Below, in pieces: positions 1-5,966 of a stretch of 5,966 nt of DNA (within the stretch, counting starts at the first letter, position 1; each line of letters begins with the position of its first letter). The DNA comes from Methylotetracoccus sp. GTDB lineage: Bacteria > Pseudomonadota > Gammaproteobacteria > Methylococcales > Methylococcaceae. The translations under genes and the position numbers were made by a program. The stretch is taken from NCBI GenBank assembly GCA_025458755.1, contig JALORT010000153.1, positions 1 to 5,966 on the forward strand. Reading direction: 5' to 3'. Below the pieces are notes generated by a model. It did no database searches. It saw nothing but the letters and a program-made list of their open reading frames with translations, and was not told the origin of the DNA.

Positions 1-1
1 T

Positions 2-1918
2 TACGGACCGGGCTTAGCGATGCTGGTCAGTTTGACCGCCTGCGAAAGTCCCCCGCCGGGGGGCGGAACGACGAAACCAGTGGAAACGCCGTCCTGGGCA
101 AAGGAACGCGCTCTACGGGAACAGCAGCAAACGGCCTACCTCAATGACAGCACCGTTCACCCGATTCCCACCGACGCGGTCAACCGTACGCCTTGGTACA
201 GCAGCCAATTAGGGTATTACTGGTATGCCCGCTACCCGCTTGGCGTCAGCGGGATTCCCCTCGTCGTGTTACGCACCGTGATCGAACTGTATCCCGAGAT
301 TTGGGCCGGCGAAGGTTCGCTGGGAAATCTTGGCTTCGGCCCGCATCCGGACGATTACGATCCGTCAACGGGTAAGCTGCTGCCCGCAGACCAACGGCAC
401 GTCCTGCCCTTTGGCTTGTTCACGACGACGGATCCCTCGGTCGCCGAGGAAAAGCAGACCGATAACGTGTTTTTCTCCTGCGCCGCCTGTCACACTGGGC
501 GCGTCTATGTAAAAGACCGCGTCCGCCACGTCGTCGGTGCGCCGAATTCGGAGATCGAAGCCCAAGCCTATGCCGGCTTGCTCTATCGGACCAAACAATC
601 CATCGTCAAGGACGGTGCGCCGGACCCCGTTCAAGTCGAACGGATTGCGGGCTTTCTGAAGACCAAGATCGAAACCGATCCAACATGGTTCTATGGCGGC
701 CGTACGCCGGAGGAACGTAGCCGCGGCGCGGAACGTGCCAAGATCCAGGTCGCCCGGATCCTCGATAATCTGCCGTGGGCGATCGGCACCGTGATCGGCT
801 CAGGACAGAAGACGGAGACGCTGTACCTCGCGCTGGCGCAGAAGCTGTCCTATACCGACTTGCCCGGGCAGCCGGCACCCGGCATCTTCGGGCCGCGCCC
901 GGGTCGCATGGATGCGTTCGGCATCGCGGCCGGCCTCGTGGTCCTCCACGCCGGGGGTGTCGCCAAGGGTTACATCCCGGTGAAGGAAAGCTTTCTCGCC
1001 CGTCTGCCCGAAGATCATCCCTTCTTCGCAGGGATCGAGAATCTGCCGCGGGACGAGACGATCAAGCGTGCGGGTGAGCGCTTGGCCGCGACGGCGCCGC
1101 AATGGATGCCTCATGAACCCGGGCCCTCGGACATCAAGGCCTTGTGGTTGTCGCGCGAGCATGCGATGGCGAACTGGGATGCCAACCAAGGCGCGAAGTC
1201 GCGGGTGAGTGCTTCCGGAACATCCGCGGTCGGTGAGCCCGCTAAAGTGGATGTCCGAATCCACGAGGCGATGAACCCGTTCATCGACGATCTGCCGCCG
1301 GCGCCTTATCCGTTCGACGTCGACCTGGCGCTCGCAGAGAAGGGCAAACCGTTGTTCGAGGAGAATTGCGCGTCCAAGTGTCACCGGCCCAACAACGGCA
1401 AAGTCTACGACATCGGCACCGACATGAACCGGGCACGGCAGATTTCCCCGACCGCCCGGCTGGGTCTGCTGGAGCTCACCCGAGAGGCGTGCGAACTCTA
1501 CGTGGACAAAGGCCATGCCGATTGGTGCCGGCCGAAGGCGGGCAGCCGCGCCGCGGATGATGAATCCTATTTCGTCACACCGCGCGAGAAGCCGGGGTAC
1601 AAAGCGGACACGCTGCATGGAATCTGGGCCCAGGCGCCATACCTGCACAATGGTTCGGTGCCGACGCTGTGGCATCTGTTGCGGCCGAAGGAGCGGCCCG
1701 CCAAATTCATCCGCGGCAACATTCGGTACGATGAAACCAAGGTTGGATTCGTATGGGATCAGGCGCCGAAGCCCGACGAATACGGCGCCGGCGACTCGGT
1801 GCACTTCGCCGAGCACGATACGACGCTGCGCGGCAACGCCAATACCGGGCACACCTTCGGCAGTGACTGGACCGACGAGCAGGTCCGTGCCGTCCTCGAA
1901 CACATGAAGACCCGGTAA
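2..1918 (+). CDS. RoxA-like dihaem c-type cytochrome (putative oxygenase/peroxidase), probable lipoprotein, 5' partial
   Basis: Numbering is from the first in-window ATG (base 20; 632 residues), but the frame stays open to the left edge (YGPGLA precedes that Met), so the real start is probably outside. LTAC (Cys8) looks like a lipobox, and MLVSLTAC alone is too short to be a signal peptide. The first haem site is CAACH (154-158) in FFSCAACHTGRV. The second, 450-455, reads CASKCH, with three residues between the cysteines instead of two. Other family-like blocks are GIPLVVLR (78-85), PGRMDAFG (294-301), GIWAQAPYLHNGSVPTL (534-550), a KVGF block (574-577) and GNANTGHTFG (605-614), whose His611 is a candidate haem ligand. 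This order matches RoxA-type dihaem proteins, which include rubber oxygenase and the Pseudomonas oleate dioxygenase/diol synthase, relatives of dihaem cytochrome c peroxidases. Cys491 and Cys503 could form a disulphide. The protein should act in the periplasm or on a membrane face. It is followed at 12 bases by the P450 gene. The family is fairly sure; substrate and reaction are not known. Confidence 0.85.
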   Translation, partial: YGPGLAMLVSLTACESPPPGGGTTKPVETPSWAKERALREQQQTAYLNDSTVHPIPTDAVNRTPWYSSQLGYYWYARYPLGVSGIPLVVLRTVIELYPEIWAGEGSLGNLGFGPHPDDYDPSTGKLLPADQRHVLPFGLFTTTDPSVAEEKQTDNVFFSCAACHTGRVYVKDRVRHVVGAPNSEIEAQAYAGLLYRTKQSIVKDGAPDPVQVERIAGFLKTKIETDPTWFYGGRTPEERSRGAERAKIQVARILDNLPWAIGTVIGSGQKTETLYLALAQKLSYTDLPGQPAPGIFGPRPGRMDAFGIAAGLVVLHAGGVAKGYIPVKESFLARLPEDHPFFAGIENLPRDETIKRAGERLAATAPQWMPHEPGPSDIKALWLSREHAMANWDANQGAKSRVSASGTSAVGEPAKVDVRIHEAMNPFIDDLPPAPYPFDVDLALAEKGKPLFEENCASKCHRPNNGKVYDIGTDMNRARQISPTARLGLLELTREACELYVDKGHADWCRPKAGSRAADDESYFVTPREKPGYKADTLHGIWAQAPYLHNGSVPTLWHLLRPKERPAKFIRGNIRYDETKVGFVWDQAPKPDEYGAGDSVHFAEHDTTLRGNANTGHTFGSDWTDEQVRAVLEHMKTR

Positions 1919-1919
1919 C

Positions 1920-1924
1920 GGAGG
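1920..1924 (+). promoter_or_regulatory. Shine-Dalgarno of the P450 gene
   Basis: GGAGG lies six bases before the ATG at 1931, immediately after the TAA of the dihaem cytochrome (1916-1918). It supports this start and, with only 12 bases between the genes, translation from a shared transcript. No promoter-like sequence was recognised between the two genes. Confidence 0.75.
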
Positions 1925-1930
1925 CGGCTT

Positions 1931-3814
1931 ATGACTCACTGGACTGATCAGGGACTCGGGGGGCGTCTTGCAGCGCTGCTGCATGCCGCCTGGCACAGGC
2001 TACGCGTCCTGCTTGCCGGGCGTGGCGGACCGCCGCCGACGGGTCCCGAACCGCCTTCGCGTAAACCGGGCGACACTCCGACCCCACCGGGTTTTCTCAA
2101 TGCGGTGGCGGAGGCGGAGCAGAAGACGCCGCTCCCACCGCCGCCACCGCCGATGCCGGATGAGGATGATCCGAAGTACGCCGATGATCCCGCGGCCTAC
2201 CAGCGCGACAAGCAACAAGCCGAGGCGGCCGCCTCAGCCTTTGCGGAGGCCGCAAAGCGGCGTGGGGCCGCGGTCGGCGCGGTCGTTTCAGACTGGCTCG
2301 GCACGGCGCCCTACGTCATGCTGCAAGAATTACTCGACCAACCGCGGGACCGCATGCCGGTCTTCAAGCCGGCCGTCGGCCCCGTGATCGTCATGCGCCA
2401 CCCCGAAGTGATCCGGTGTCTGGAGCGTACCGATCTGTTCACCGTGGATCCCTACGCAGCGGAAATGGCCCGCGCCACGGATGACCCGAGCAAACACCCG
2501 GGCGCCTACTCTCATTTCATGCTGGGCACCGACAACGATGCGCTCTATCGGCCAGACGACGTGCTGTTGCGCAGGGTAGTGGCGCGCAGCGACGGCCCGA
2601 TGCTCGCCGCTCTGGCGCGTGAGGAGGCTGAACGTTGCACGCGGGGCGCACGTGAATCGGGAACCGGCGAGATCGACGTGGTGAAGACACTAGGGAAGTT
2701 CGTGCCGCTCAGGATCGTCGCCGATTATCTGGGCGTGCCTTTCAGCGAATCGGGGCAGCCATCGGTGTTGCCGGGCCTTCGCGGCGGTGACCCATTCCCG
2801 CTGGACACTGACCTGCTGGACGTTTTCTCGTTCCGCAAGATTCAGCAAGGTCTGGTGCCGACATCGGACGATCTCTATGGATGGGTCAAGGATGCATTCC
2901 GCAATATCTTTAACAACTTCAATCCGGCCAGTCCGTTATTTCAGGAGTTTAGGGAACGCGGCCTGATCGCTACCGAATACCTCAGCGCCTATATTCATGC
3001 CTTGATCCGGTGCTACAAGGCACGGCTCATGGCGGGCGAGCCCGTCCCCGATACCATGCTGACCCGCCTGTTGCGTCTGCAGCTACAGGTCAGCCGAGGT
3101 GAAGGCGAGACGCTCGGGCAAGACCTGGCCGCGCTGCTTGGAGCGCCGTTGCCGGAGGGCGAACTCGCCCGCCGCCTGTCGGATTCGATGGTCCGATCCA
3201 ACGTGTTCGGTACCGTGGTCGGGGCCGTGGTGAACCCGCAGGAAGCGACCGGACGGATGGCCGATTCGATGCTGCGCCTGCAGGAAGGCCACTACCGAGT
3301 ATTGAATGACGCCACGTATCAGCAGGCGGTCCATTGGGCCAGTGTCGCTGAAGATACCGTCGAGTATCCGCGCAGCCTGGAGACGCTTCGGAAATACGCG
3401 TTGGAGGCGCTGCGGCTTCAGCCGCAAGGGGAAGTGCTGCTGCGCCGGTGTGCAAAGGACAATACGGAACTCGGGGTTCCGATTCGACAGGGGACACCGG
3501 TGTTCGTCGCCTATGCCGCGGCCATGCGGGACCCCGGGGTCATCGCGGAGCCACTCGCCTTCGACATCACTCGTGATGAACGGTTGGCTGAGTACCTGGC
3601 GGACCGGGAACGGCACATGGAGGCGCCGCAAAGCCAGCTCTATCTGCAGCACGGCTATGGACGTCACAAGTGCCTGGGCCGCTACGCGTCGGAAGTCACG
3701 CTGCTCGAATCGCTGCGCGCATTGCTGCGGCTGGGCGCGCTCGAACGACGCAGCCCGCTGCAGATGGATGCGCAGAACCTTTATGCAGAAAGCCTGCGCG
3801 TGGGATGGAGCTGA
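1931..3814 (+). CDS. Cytochrome P450 with long proline-rich N-terminus and non-canonical I helix
   Basis: The 627-residue product is much longer than the roughly 400 residues of ordinary soluble bacterial P450s. The K-helix ExxR motif is EALR (492-495). The haem-thiolate loop is HGYGRHKCLG (574-583) with Cys581 as ligand; it keeps G, G, H, C and G of the usual FGxGxHxCxG pattern but has His where Phe is usual. The region aligned by eye with the I helix (424-440, around GTVVGAVVNPQEA) lacks the acid/alcohol-Thr pair used for O2 activation and has Asn435-Pro-Gln437 there. Residues 1-30 could form a basic amphipathic helix without an export signal. Residues 33-80 are Pro-rich (six consecutive Pro at 69-74) and end in an acidic patch. 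Residues 90-112 are Ala/Lys/Glu-rich and probably helical. The missing pair suggests a peroxide-using or hydroperoxide-isomerising enzyme, as in the P450 domains of fungal linoleate diol synthases. The link to the upstream dihaem cytochrome suggests one pathway. P450 identity is secure; the reaction is inferred. Confidence 0.9.
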   Translation: MTHWTDQGLGGRLAALLHAAWHRLRVLLAGRGGPPPTGPEPPSRKPGDTPTPPGFLNAVAEAEQKTPLPPPPPPMPDEDDPKYADDPAAYQRDKQQAEAAASAFAEAAKRRGAAVGAVVSDWLGTAPYVMLQELLDQPRDRMPVFKPAVGPVIVMRHPEVIRCLERTDLFTVDPYAAEMARATDDPSKHPGAYSHFMLGTDNDALYRPDDVLLRRVVARSDGPMLAALAREEAERCTRGARESGTGEIDVVKTLGKFVPLRIVADYLGVPFSESGQPSVLPGLRGGDPFPLDTDLLDVFSFRKIQQGLVPTSDDLYGWVKDAFRNIFNNFNPASPLFQEFRERGLIATEYLSAYIHALIRCYKARLMAGEPVPDTMLTRLLRLQLQVSRGEGETLGQDLAALLGAPLPEGELARRLSDSMVRSNVFGTVVGAVVNPQEATGRMADSMLRLQEGHYRVLNDATYQQAVHWASVAEDTVEYPRSLETLRKYALEALRLQPQGEVLLRRCAKDNTELGVPIRQGTPVFVAYAAAMRDPGVIAEPLAFDITRDERLAEYLADRERHMEAPQSQLYLQHGYGRHKCLGRYASEVTLLESLRALLRLGALERRSPLQMDAQNLYAESLRVGWS

Positions 3815-3932
3815 ATGCCCGCCGGGTCATCGCGCCGTTTCGGTTTGCCGGTGTCTTACGTCGTATCGGGTAGATCGGCCTCGTCCTCGAGACGGCGTGC
3901 ACAGGTGATCGCCGTGAGCTGAATGGAACAAG
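3815..3932. other. Intergenic gap between P450 and phosphodiesterase genes
   Basis: These 118 bases hold no clear sigma-70 promoter and no convincing terminator. The only coding candidate is a 35-codon frame at 3815-3922, starting one base after the P450 stop and rich in Arg and Ser, which I do not call as a gene. The gap is long enough that the downstream gene may have its own promoter, but read-through from the P450 gene is equally possible. Confidence 0.4.
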
Positions 3933-5210
3933 ATGGACAGCACTACCATGCGTGGCTTGGCACTGGCTCCGGCTTTTCTGATCACCTCCTCCTGCGTGCT
4001 CACCAACGGCGGAGAGGGGGGTTCGGGGGTGGAGCTAGCGCCCGTTCTTGGTCGAAGCATTCAGCCGGGGCCGCGCCCTTTCTTCCTGGTCAATGACATG
4101 GCGGACAGCCCGCTCAAAACCAGGCTGCTCGCGTGCGCCGAAGGACCGTTCCGGAAAACCGATTTCTCCATCGGTCATCGCGGTGCGCCGCTGCAGTTTC
4201 CCGAGCACACCAAAGAATCCTACGAGGCGGCGGTGCGCATGGGCGCCGGCATCCTGGAATGCGATGTGACCTTCACCAAAGACAAGCAACTGGTCTGCCG
4301 GCATGCGCAGAACGACCTGCACACCACGACCAACATTCTGGTGATCCCCGACCTCGCGGCGAAATGCAGCAAGCCGTTTACTCCGGCAGTGGTCGATGCG
4401 GAAGGCCATCTGCTGCAGGAGGCTGCGGCCGAATGCCGTACCAGCGACATCACGCTGGCCGAGTTCAAGAGGCTGCGCGGCAAGATGGATGCCTTCAATC
4501 CGAGGGCCAGAACCCCCGAGGAATTTCAGGGCGGCACCCCGACCTGGCGCACCGATCTTTATGCCGGCCCCAGCAGCGGCACGCTGATGTCCCATGCGGA
4601 GAGCATCGCACTGTTCAAGAAGCTCGGTGTGAAAATGGCGCCGGAACTCAAGGAGCCCAGCGTCACGATGCCTTTCGGCGGTTTCGGCCAACAGGACTAT
4701 GCGCAGAAGCTGGTCGACGAGTACAAGCAGGCCCGGATTTCGCCGAGCCAAGTGTTCCCGCAGTCGTTCGGCAAGGCGGACATCCTGTACTGGATCCGAA
4801 ACGAGCCGGCGTTCGGCAGGCAGGCCGTTTATCTGGATGACGCGGACACCGTTGCCGATCTGCCCGACGCCGCGGAACTGGCCCGCTACAAGGCCGAGGG
4901 CATCAACATCGTGGCTCCTCCTCTGTTTGCGCTGCTGGCGGCGGAGAAAGGCAGGATCGTCCCGTCTAAGTATGCGAGAGCCGCCCAAGCCGCGGGTCTC
5001 GACATCATCGCCTGGTCGCTGGAACGCTCCGGGATCCTGGCCGATGGGGACAACGGCTTTTACTACCAGACCTTTGATGCCGCGATCACGCGCGAGGGTG
5101 ACGTCATGCGCGTGCTGGACGTGTTGGCCCGGGACGTCGGTATCCGGGGCATTTTCTCCGACTGGCCGGGGACCGTGACTTACTATGCCAGTTGCATGGG
5201 GCTGAAGTAG
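3933..5210 (+). CDS. Exported glycerophosphodiester phosphodiesterase (GDPD family), possible lipoprotein
   Basis: Enzymes of this family hydrolyse glycerophosphodiesters to glycerol 3-phosphate and an alcohol, using a TIM-barrel site with a metal ion. The 425-residue product shows the signature blocks in order: GHRGAP (81-86; His82 and Arg83), PEHT (90-93; family usually PENT), ECDVTFTKD (109-117; Glu109 and Asp111 as metal ligands), His124 in [16 protein letters not shown] (237-243; Glu238), FPQSF (275-279), IAWSLE (359-364) and GIFSDWPGT (406-414). Between His124 and the [12 protein letters not shown] block lies an insertion of about 40 residues with Cys145 and Cys168. The N-terminus is hydrophobic (LALAPAFLI) and ends in TSSC (Cys21), a weak lipobox, so it is either a lipoprotein or cleaved by signal peptidase I. 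Two starts are possible. ATG 3933 has GGAA a few bases upstream; ATG 3948 gives the more typical signal peptide MRGLALAP. It may recycle phospholipid head groups outside the cytoplasm. Its link to the P450 is only by position. Confidence 0.92.
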   Translation: MDSTTMRGLALAPAFLITSSCVLTNGGEGGSGVELAPVLGRSIQPGPRPFFLVNDMADSPLKTRLLACAEGPFRKTDFSIGHRGAPLQFPEHTKESYEAAVRMGAGILECDVTFTKDKQLVCRHAQNDLHTTTNILVIPDLAAKCSKPFTPAVVDAEGHLLQEAAAECRTSDITLAEFKRLRGKMDAFNPRARTPEEFQGGTPTWRTDLYAGPSSGTLMSHAESIALFKKLGVKMAPELKEPSVTMPFGGFGQQDYAQKLVDEYKQARISPSQVFPQSFGKADILYWIRNEPAFGRQAVYLDDADTVADLPDAAELARYKAEGINIVAPPLFALLAAEKGRIVPSKYARAAQAAGLDIIAWSLERSGILADGDNGFYYQTFDAAITREGDVMRVLDVLARDVGIRGIFSDWPGTVTYYASCMGLK

Positions 5211-5214
5211 GTGC

Positions 5215-5232
5215 CCATTCCAGCTCGAATGG
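5215..5232 (+). repeat. Six-bp inverted repeat just after the phosphodiesterase stop
   Basis: CCATTC (5215-5220) pairs with GAATGG (5227-5232) around a six-base loop, beginning four bases after the stop codon. The right arm can instead pair with CATTC at 5236-5240, leaving a GCAA (GNRA-type) tetraloop, so the two hairpins exclude each other. It could stabilise the 3' end of the messenger, or be chance. Confidence 0.4.
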
Positions 5233-5254
5233 CAACATTCTGGTCGCGTTTTGA

Positions 5255-5276
5255 TGAGAGACCTTCCTGTCTCTCA
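5255..5276. terminator. Perfect 8-bp stem-loop, possible bidirectional terminator
   Basis: TGAGAGAC (5255-5262) and GTCTCTCA (5269-5276) are perfect reverse complements around the six-base loop CTTCCT. The position between two converging genes fits a shared transcription end. Against a standard intrinsic terminator, no T-run follows on the plus strand, and on the minus strand the bases after the stem are A-rich rather than T-rich. It may act as a 3' end barrier or mark Rho-dependent ends. Confidence 0.45.
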
Positions 5277-5353
5277 CCCAGCGCTCGCGTCCTTTCGATG
5301 CGTTACGAGCCAGAGCGAGCTCAATGATCCGCCGCCGCGAGGTGTGCCCGAGA

Positions 5354-5966
5354 TCAGGCTTTCACGACCGGACGTACCGCGGAGAGACCGCCGTCGACCG
5401 GCAGGATCTGGCCGGTAATCCAGCCGGCCTCTTCCGACAGCAGCCAGGCGACGGCGGCAGCGCCATCGTCGCTGCTGCCGTACCGACCGAGCGGGTACTG
5501 CGCGGTGATCGCTTTCTCCGCGTTCGCGACAAACAAGCGCTCGGTCATCGGTGAACGCATCAAGCCGGGCGCGATCGCGTTGATGCGAATGCCTCTGCCG
5601 CTGTAGCTAGCCGCGGCGGATCGGACCAGCGCTTCGAGTGCGCCCTTGGCGGCGGCGATGGCTTCGTGATTCGGGACACCGATCCGCGCCACGACCGACG
5701 ACACCAGGACCGCCGTTCCGCCGGTCTGCGCCTGCAGACAGGCATCGATGTAAGCGCGCAGCGTGAAAAAGGCGCTGTCGAGGTTGGCGGACAGAACATC
5801 GCGGAATTGCTGGTCCGTTGTGCGGTGCAATGGCGTGATCAGCGTGGTGCCGGCGCAGTGCGCGAGTGCACCCGGCGGGTTGCCGAAATGCTGCTGCGCC
5901 GTCTCCAAGGCCTGCCGGGCAGCTTCCGATTGGCTGACATCGGACTCGATCAGCAGCGGTTGCAGC
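5354..5966 (-). CDS. SDR-family oxidoreductase lacking the catalytic tyrosine, N-terminus outside window
   Basis: The frame is open to the right edge, so about 203 C-terminal codons are visible and the cofactor-binding glycine motif lies outside. An internal TTG (5906-5908) could be read as a start, but codons upstream of it continue the SDR fold. These include SDVS (Asp codon 5939-5941, usual adenine-contact position), so it is not the start. Then come HCAG (the NNAG equivalent), SANLDSAFF with the structural Asn, AVLVSS with the catalytic Ser, RINAIAPG, and the C-terminal TGQILPVDGG typical of classical SDRs. The YxxxK active-site motif reads IAAAK: the Lys is kept (codon 5645-5647) but the Tyr is Ile (codon 5657-5659). 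It may be a divergent reductase, use another acid, or have a non-catalytic role. From memory, a similar HEAIAAAKG block occurs in other bacterial SDRs, so this is unlikely to be a sequencing error. It converges on the phosphodiesterase gene and is probably transcribed separately. Confidence 0.88.
   Translation of the reverse strand, partial: LQPLLIESDVSQSEAARQALETAQQHFGNPPGALAHCAGTTLITPLHRTTDQQFRDVLSANLDSAFFTLRAYIDACLQAQTGGTAVLVSSVVARIGVPNHEAIAAAKGALEALVRSAAASYSGRGIRINAIAPGLMRSPMTERLFVANAEKAITAQYPLGRYGSSDDGAAAVAWLLSEEAGWITGQILPVDGGLSAVRPVVKA

Larger units (their letters stand above)
5211..5353. other. Convergent intergenic region with stem-loops
   Basis: These 143 bases separate the ends of the phosphodiesterase gene (+) and the SDR gene (-). 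No coding frame is supported. They contain three short inverted repeats described as separate entries, and transcription from both sides should end here. No canonical U-tract follows any of the stems on either strand. Confidence 0.5.

Noticed and set aside
800..1996. A 398-codon open frame on the minus strand, antisense to the dihaem cytochrome.
   Set aside because: Composition is Arg/Pro/Gly-rich shadow sequence, no family motif is visible, and it lies opposite a gene with clear haem motifs. Long antisense frames are common in GC-rich coding DNA.
2133..2158. CCG/CCA-rich run as a possible simple repeat or regulatory repeat.
   Set aside because: It encodes the polyproline stretch of the P450 extension in frame, which explains it fully.
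3083..3667. A 194-codon minus-strand frame inside the P450 gene.
   Set aside because: It overlaps the ExxR region and nearly reaches the Cys loop of a clearly real P450 and has no motif of its own.
3815..3922. A 35-codon frame starting one base after the P450 stop, with GGAG four bases upstream.
   Set aside because: The product is Arg/Ser-rich without a motif, and the GGAG lies in the P450 coding sequence. Position alone is not enough to call a gene; conservation or ribosome profiling would be needed.
4035..4988. A 317-codon minus-strand frame opposite the phosphodiesterase.
   Set aside because: The plus-strand gene has all catalytic blocks of its family; the antisense product shows no recognisable domain.
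5324..5554. A 76-codon plus-strand frame entering the SDR region.
   Set aside because: It overlaps the conserved C-terminal end of the SDR on the other strand and shows no motif or ribosome binding site.
5906..5908. TTG as the start codon of the SDR.
   Set aside because: The frame continues upstream with a typical SDR segment including SDVS, so the start must lie beyond the window.

Overview
The window reads as GC-rich DNA from a Gram-negative bacterium, most likely a proteobacterium. The reasons are two apparent lipoprotein-type exports, a c-type dihaem cytochrome that must be matured outside the cytoplasm, dense high-GC coding, and long antisense shadow frames typical of such genomes. No species can be named from the sequence alone. 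No tRNA, rRNA, CRISPR array, insertion sequence or origin was seen.

Layout: (1) From the left edge to 1918 (+) lies a large dihaem c-type cytochrome of the RoxA-like / cytochrome c peroxidase-related type. It is probably a lipoprotein whose true start lies left of the window. (2) Only 12 bases later, behind a good Shine-Dalgarno, 1931-3814 (+) encodes a long, unusual cytochrome P450 with a proline-rich N-terminal extension. The two look like one transcript. (3) After a 118-base gap, 3933-5210 (+) encodes an exported glycerophosphodiester phosphodiesterase, possibly a lipoprotein. (4) A 143-base convergent intergenic region (5211-5353) carries three short inverted repeats, one a perfect 8-bp stem. 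(5) From 5354 to the right edge, on the minus strand, is a partial short-chain dehydrogenase/reductase (SDR) whose catalytic tyrosine position is isoleucine.

Working model (inference): RoxA-like dihaem proteins include dioxygenases acting on rubber and, in Pseudomonas, on unsaturated fatty acids. The P450 lacks the usual acid-alcohol pair in its I helix, which is expected of P450s that rearrange or use peroxides rather than activate O2. A dihaem oxygenase beside such a P450 suggests a two-step lipid oxidation (oxylipin-like) pathway, with the phosphodiesterase as a possible lipid-turnover partner. The main difficulty is location: the cytochrome should be outside the cytoplasmic membrane, whereas the P450 shows no export signal.
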